From contig CAUSWF010000004.1 of the NCBI GenBank assembly GCA_963535465.1, positions 11,785 through 75,784 of the forward strand: a stretch of 64,000 bases of DNA, in the 5' to 3' direction. Every line of letters begins with the position of its first letter. Positions within the stretch are counted from its first letter, which is position 1. This DNA comes from CAUSWF01 sp963535465 (GTDB lineage: Bacteria > Bacillota_I > Bacilli_A > RF39 > UBA660). The translations under genes and the position numbers were made by a program. Shown one piece after another: positions 60,678 through 64,000 of the stretch. Below the pieces are notes generated by a model. The model worked only from the letters and a program-made list of their open reading frames with translations. It had not been told where the DNA came from and made no database searches.

Positions 60678-61652
60678 ATGAAAATAGGAATATTAGGAAC
60701 AGGAGCATATGGACTAGCTCTTGGAAATATAATAATAGATAATAACCACGAACTAGTTATGTGGACAAAGTTTAAAGAAGAAAAAGAATTACTAGATACA
60801 ACAAGATGTAATGAAAGAGCAATAAAGAATTTTAAAATACCTGAACAAATAATATTTACAAATGACTTAAAAGAAGCAGTAAATGACAAAGACTTAATAA
60901 TTATAGCAATACCAGCTGCATATATATTAGAATTAGTAGATAACCTAAAGCCTATGATAAAAGATAATAACATATTAATAGCAACAAAAGGTATTGAAAA
61001 TGAAACTGGTAAGTTCATAAATGAAATATTAGAAGAAAAATTAAATACAAAAAATATTGCGGTAATATCGGGACCAAGTTTTGCCAAAGACTTAGTAGAA
61101 AGAATGCCAGCTGGCTTATCACTAGGGTCAAATAATGAAGAATTAATAACTATCGTAAAAAAAGCATTATGTAATAAATATATAAAGTTAAGAGAAACAA
61201 AAGACATAATTGGAGTAGAAGCGTGTGGAGCGATAAAAAATGTAATAGCACTAGCAGCTGGTATGTTAAGCGGACTTGGAGCAAATGAATCAACTAAGGC
61301 AATGCTTATAACAGAAGCAATACATGATATGAAGGAAATGTTAAAAGCATTTGATGCTGATAGTAAGACTATATTATCTTTTGCAGGAATTGGAGATTTA
61401 TTATTAACGTGTAACTCTGAAAGCAGTAGAAATTTTTCCTTCGGTAAATTGATAGGCGAACAAAAATCAGAAAAAGAAATAGAACAATATTTAAACACTA
61501 CAACAGTAGAAGGAATGTACACGCTAAAATCAATATATAAACTACTAAGAAATAAAAAAATAAACATAGAAGTTATAGATTTGGTATATAATATAATAGT
61601 AAGAAAAGAAAAACCAGAATCATTACTAACATTTCTTGTGGAAAAAGATTAG
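60678..61652 (+). CDS. gpsA: NAD(P)-dependent glycerol-3-phosphate dehydrogenase
   Basis: 324 residues; makes sn-glycerol-3-phosphate from DHAP for phospholipid synthesis. Cofactor loop GILGTGAYGLALG, ATKGIENETG, ISGPSFAKDL, and the catalytic Lys in CGAIKNVIALAAGM. Links the glycolytic triose pool with membrane lipids, such as those made by the GT4 enzyme. 8 bases before the next gene. Confidence 0.96.
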   Translation: MKIGILGTGAYGLALGNIIIDNNHELVMWTKFKEEKELLDTTRCNERAIKNFKIPEQIIFTNDLKEAVNDKDLIIIAIPAAYILELVDNLKPMIKDNNILIATKGIENETGKFINEILEEKLNTKNIAVISGPSFAKDLVERMPAGLSLGSNNEELITIVKKALCNKYIKLRETKDIIGVEACGAIKNVIALAAGMLSGLGANESTKAMLITEAIHDMKEMLKAFDADSKTILSFAGIGDLLLTCNSESSRNFSFGKLIGEQKSEKEIEQYLNTTTVEGMYTLKSIYKLLRNKKINIEVIDLVYNIIVRKEKPESLLTFLVEKD

Positions 61653-61660
61653 GAGGAAAT

Positions 61661-62233
61661 ATGAAAAAATATATAAAGACTACAATACTATCATCAATAT
61701 TATTATTAATATTAGGAAGCTTATTAATATTTAAGTCGGCAGAAACATTAATAGTAATATCTTATATAATTGGAGGAGTACTAGCAATGCTAGGTACTAT
61801 GGCTATTATAAAGTATATAAAAAAGAACAAAACAGAAACAGATAATGAATTAGATATAATCTATGGATTGGTTACAATTGCTTTTGGGATGATAATAATA
61901 TTTAATCCTAAATATATAGGTAGTATATTACCATTTGTATTAGGATTAATAATATTTATTGCAAGTGTAATTAAAGTACAGTATGCAAGATTATTAATGG
62001 ATATGAATAATAAAGTATGGAAAGCTACCATGCTAGTAGCTATGATAAGTGGAATATGTGGATTTTTCTTAATAATAAATCCATTTATGGCTGCAACATT
62101 AGTTACTAAGGCTATAGGTATATATGTAGTTATTTATTCTATACTAGATATAATATCAACACTATCAATTTCAAAATATGCTAAAGATGTAGAAGAAATA
62201 AAAGAAGCAAAGATAGAAGAGATAAAAAAATAA
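61661..62233 (+). CDS. DUF308/HdeD-like membrane protein
   Basis: 190 residues with six membrane helices in pairs (TTILSSILLLILGSLLIF; VISYIIGGVLAMLGTMAII; and so on) and a short Glu/Lys tail. The repeating two-helix layout with GxxxI/GxxAMLG motifs matches the DUF308 family. Function unknown. Confidence 0.75.
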   Translation: MKKYIKTTILSSILLLILGSLLIFKSAETLIVISYIIGGVLAMLGTMAIIKYIKKNKTETDNELDIIYGLVTIAFGMIIIFNPKYIGSILPFVLGLIIFIASVIKVQYARLLMDMNNKVWKATMLVAMISGICGFFLIINPFMAATLVTKAIGIYVVIYSILDIISTLSISKYAKDVEEIKEAKIEEIKK

Positions 62234-62234
62234 T

Positions 62235-62405
62235 ATGCTAACATTATTTAATATAATGAATGAAATAGATAAAATAGAAAAAACTGTAAATGGCTTAATT
62301 GATAAATACGCATCAACACCATTAGCTGGAACAATAATATTTATAGTAATCCTATTAGTAATGTATATAGCAATAAATTCATCATCAAATAGGAATAGAG
62401 GATAA
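62235..62405 (+). CDS. Small single-helix membrane protein
   Basis: 56 codons: amphipathic N-terminus (NIMNEIDKIEKTVNGLIDKY), one membrane helix (LAGTIIFIVILLVMYIAI) and a Ser/Asn/Arg tail. Starts one base after the DUF308 stop with a poor ribosome site, so coupling would be needed. A terminator-like hairpin follows. Confidence 0.5.
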   Translation: MLTLFNIMNEIDKIEKTVNGLIDKYASTPLAGTIIFIVILLVMYIAINSSSNRNRG

Positions 62406-62429
62406 TAAATAATTATATATAAATGAAAG

Positions 62430-62458
62430 AGATTGATACTCATCAATCTTTTAATTTG
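62430..62458 (+). terminator. Probable terminator
   Basis: AGATTGAT-ACTC-ATCAATCT (62430-62449) followed by TTTTAATTT, an imperfect T-run. Confidence 0.6.
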
Positions 62459-62474
62459 GAATAAAGATTATATT

Positions 62475-62503
62475 TTGTAAAATTATATTTATGGTGGTAT
62501 AAT
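62475..62503 (+). promoter_or_regulatory. Promoter of the nucleotide phosphatase gene
   Basis: TTGTAA (62475-62480), 17-base spacer, extended -10 TGgTATAAT (62495-62503). Confidence 0.65.
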
Positions 62504-62525
62504 ACAAACAGGAACGAGGTTTATA

Positions 62526-63068
62526 ATGAATAACGATGAATTAGTAATAGGAAAAAAATACGAAATTCATAGCTATAAACATGATGGAAGTATTCATAGA
62601 TCGTGGGATGAAGCAGTTCTTTTAGAAATAAATAGTAATTATTTAGTATTCGGAAATAATAGAACTAAGGTTACTGAGTTCGATGGCAGAACATGGCGAA
62701 CAAAGGAACCAGCAATATTATATTTTTATAAAGATAAGTGGTACAACGTAATTGGTCAAAAGAAAAAAGATGGAATATATTATTATTGTAATATTGCAAC
62801 ACCTTATATATTGGAAGAAAACACGGTAAAGTTTATTGACTATGATTTAGACTTGAGAGTCTATGCAGATGGTAGCTTTAAAGTACTTGATAGAGGTGAA
62901 TATAAATATCACCAAAAATTAATGAACTATCCAGAAAAATTAGACAAGATTCTAAAAGATGAATTAACTAACCTAATAGAATTATCTAAAAGTAAAAAAG
63001 ATGGCTTTAATAATGAAGAAATAAAAAAACAATTTGCAGCTTATGAACGTTTGAAAAAGAAAAATTAA
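62526..63068 (+). CDS. Nucleoside tri-/diphosphate phosphatase (Ntdp, DUF402; YgaC-like)
   Basis: 180 residues. IHSYKHDGSIHRSWDEAVLL, TEFDGRTWRTKEPAI, YCNIATPY and FIDYDLDLRVYADGSF match the YgaC/SA1684 family of small metal-dependent nucleoside tri- and diphosphate phosphatases (FomD-like fold). The acidic IDYDLDLRV strand holds likely metal ligands. Own promoter and terminator, upstream of the rRNA operon. Confidence 0.9.
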   Translation: MNNDELVIGKKYEIHSYKHDGSIHRSWDEAVLLEINSNYLVFGNNRTKVTEFDGRTWRTKEPAILYFYKDKWYNVIGQKKKDGIYYYCNIATPYILEENTVKFIDYDLDLRVYADGSFKVLDRGEYKYHQKLMNYPEKLDKILKDELTNLIELSKSKKDGFNNEEIKKQFAAYERLKKKN

Positions 63069-63083
63069 CTTTTTCTTTTTTTT
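63054..63083 (+). terminator. Intrinsic terminator after the phosphatase gene
   Basis: AAAAAGAAAAA and TTTTTCTTTTT around TTAAC, running into more T. Confidence 0.75.
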
Positions 63084-63218
63084 ACAAAAGAATAATACAA
63101 AGTACAATTTTAATATAACCATTGATAAACAAAGGAATATAAAAACAACAGTACGTGGTGTTTGTTAAAAAACCATTGAAAAATAAAGAAAAAAACATAA
63201 AAAAACATAAAAAAAGTG

Positions 63219-63247
63219 TTGACACTAATATATAGATTTGTTATATT
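63219..63247 (+). promoter_or_regulatory. rRNA promoter P1
   Basis: TTGACA (63219-63224), 17-base spacer, extended -10 TGtTATATT (63239-63247). A-tracts directly upstream look like an UP element. Confidence 0.82.
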
Positions 63248-63322
63248 AAACGTGCAACTTGAAAAGAGAAACGGCAAAAAACAATAATTTTAAAAAAATA
63301 ATTAAAAAATTTTAAAAAATTG

Positions 63323-63351
63323 TTGACACTAATATTTCATTTTGTTATATT
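63323..63351 (+). promoter_or_regulatory. rRNA promoter P2
   Basis: TTGACA (63323-63328), 17-base spacer, extended -10 TGtTATATT (63343-63351). Sequence nearly copies P1 (both GTTGACACTAATAT), 104 bases further on. Confidence 0.82.
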
Positions 63352-63499
63352 AATGAGGCAGCCAAAAAAGTTGCAATCACTTACAAAAAAATATTTCATA
63401 AAAAATTAAAATTTTCCTTGAAATATAATTGAAAGTGGTATATATTATTAAACAGGCAACAAAAAGCCTGATTCAAATGCGAAAAATAACAAAAAGTAT

Positions 63500-63528
63500 T
63501 TGACTTAGAGTTATGCGTTTGATATAAT
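63500..63528 (+). promoter_or_regulatory. rRNA promoter P3
   Basis: TTGACT (63500-63505), 17-base spacer, TATAAT (63523-63528). Start expected near 63535. Confidence 0.82.
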
Positions 63529-63535
63529 TAATATG

Positions 63536-63623
63536 CATTTCGTATTACGAAATGATGATCTTTGAAAACTAAGCAAAACGTCAATTTTGAATAGCTAGGA
63601 ACAAATCAAAAATTCAATGAATA
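63536..63623 (+). promoter_or_regulatory. rRNA leader with 5' hairpin and boxA-like antitermination site
   Basis: CATTTCG-TATTA-CGAAATG (63536-63554) is a perfect hairpin at the predicted 5' end of the P3 transcript. TGATCTTTGAAAACTAAGC (from 63555) resembles the boxA region of Firmicutes rRNA leaders, recognised by NusB/S10. The rest is A/T-rich up to the 16S gene. Confidence 0.65.

Positions 63624-64000
<377 letters not shown>

Noticed and set aside
60608..61567. 319-codon open frame on the - strand
   Set aside because: Antisense to gpsA, which has complete family motifs. Ser/Phe/Ile-rich composition is typical of the reverse of A/T-rich coding DNA, and there is no ribosome site.

Overview
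The window is a strongly A+T-rich, gene-dense bacterial chromosome segment. It comes from a low-GC Bacillota (Firmicutes), class Bacilli in the broad sense. Supporting signs are the uvrB/uvrA-lgt-yvcK-whiA block, the Bacilli-type S10-spc-alpha ribosomal operon, the ecfA-truA-rplM-rpsI order, zinc-type S14, a Firmicutes T7SSb-type EssC, a LiaF-like protein and the 16S 5' sequence. TGA is used as an ordinary stop and the only tRNA is tRNA-Trp(CCA), so this is the standard code, not code 4. Missing rpmD (L30), missing hprK and rapZ, compact enzymes and a decayed ECF module suggest a reduced-genome lineage near Erysipelotrichales/RF39-like Bacilli. That placement is inference.

Left part (1-19.6 kb): the uvrB 3' end, a MetRS-like tRNA-binding protein, an XRE regulator, then uvrA-YvlD-like-lgt-yvcK-whiA and a P-loop nucleoside kinase bracketed by near-identical terminators. 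Lower glycolysis (gap, pgk, tpiA) follows, interleaved with a flippase-like membrane protein and a GT4 glycosyltransferase. Next come a Spo0A-C-like protein apparently split at an A8 run, an AAA ATPase, a Y-family polymerase and formate-THF ligase.

Middle (19.6-40.3 kb): one long ribosomal operon from rpsJ to rplQ with secY, adk, map, infA and rpoA, behind a strong promoter and structured leader. Then a polysaccharide deacetylase, an SDR, uppS, two degenerate EcfA-like ATPases with no EcfT, truA, and rplM-rpsI behind their own leader.

Accessory part (40.3-52.8 kb): a decayed integrative element sits in the 3' end of rpsI, shown by a duplicated att core, arm-type repeats, an integrase C-terminal remnant and a small RHH-like ORF. 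Beside it is an IS1202-group insertion sequence with a duplication of about 30 bp. A LiaF/LiaG-like pair and an ESX/T7SSb-type locus follow: EssC, a YukD-like ubiquitin-fold protein and two tiny helical proteins, with no WXG100 gene in the window. After that come a zinc-dependent phospholipase C-like protein, a HEPN-type Abi protein and an HtrA protease.

Right part (52.8-64 kb): a membrane-anchored thioredoxin-like protein, a PflX-type radical SAM protein, a cation diffusion facilitator, a NatAB-type ABC exporter, folD (which with fhs covers one-carbon metabolism), tRNA-Trp, gpsA, a nucleoside tri-/diphosphate phosphatase, and three tandem promoters driving an rRNA operon whose 16S gene runs off the right edge.
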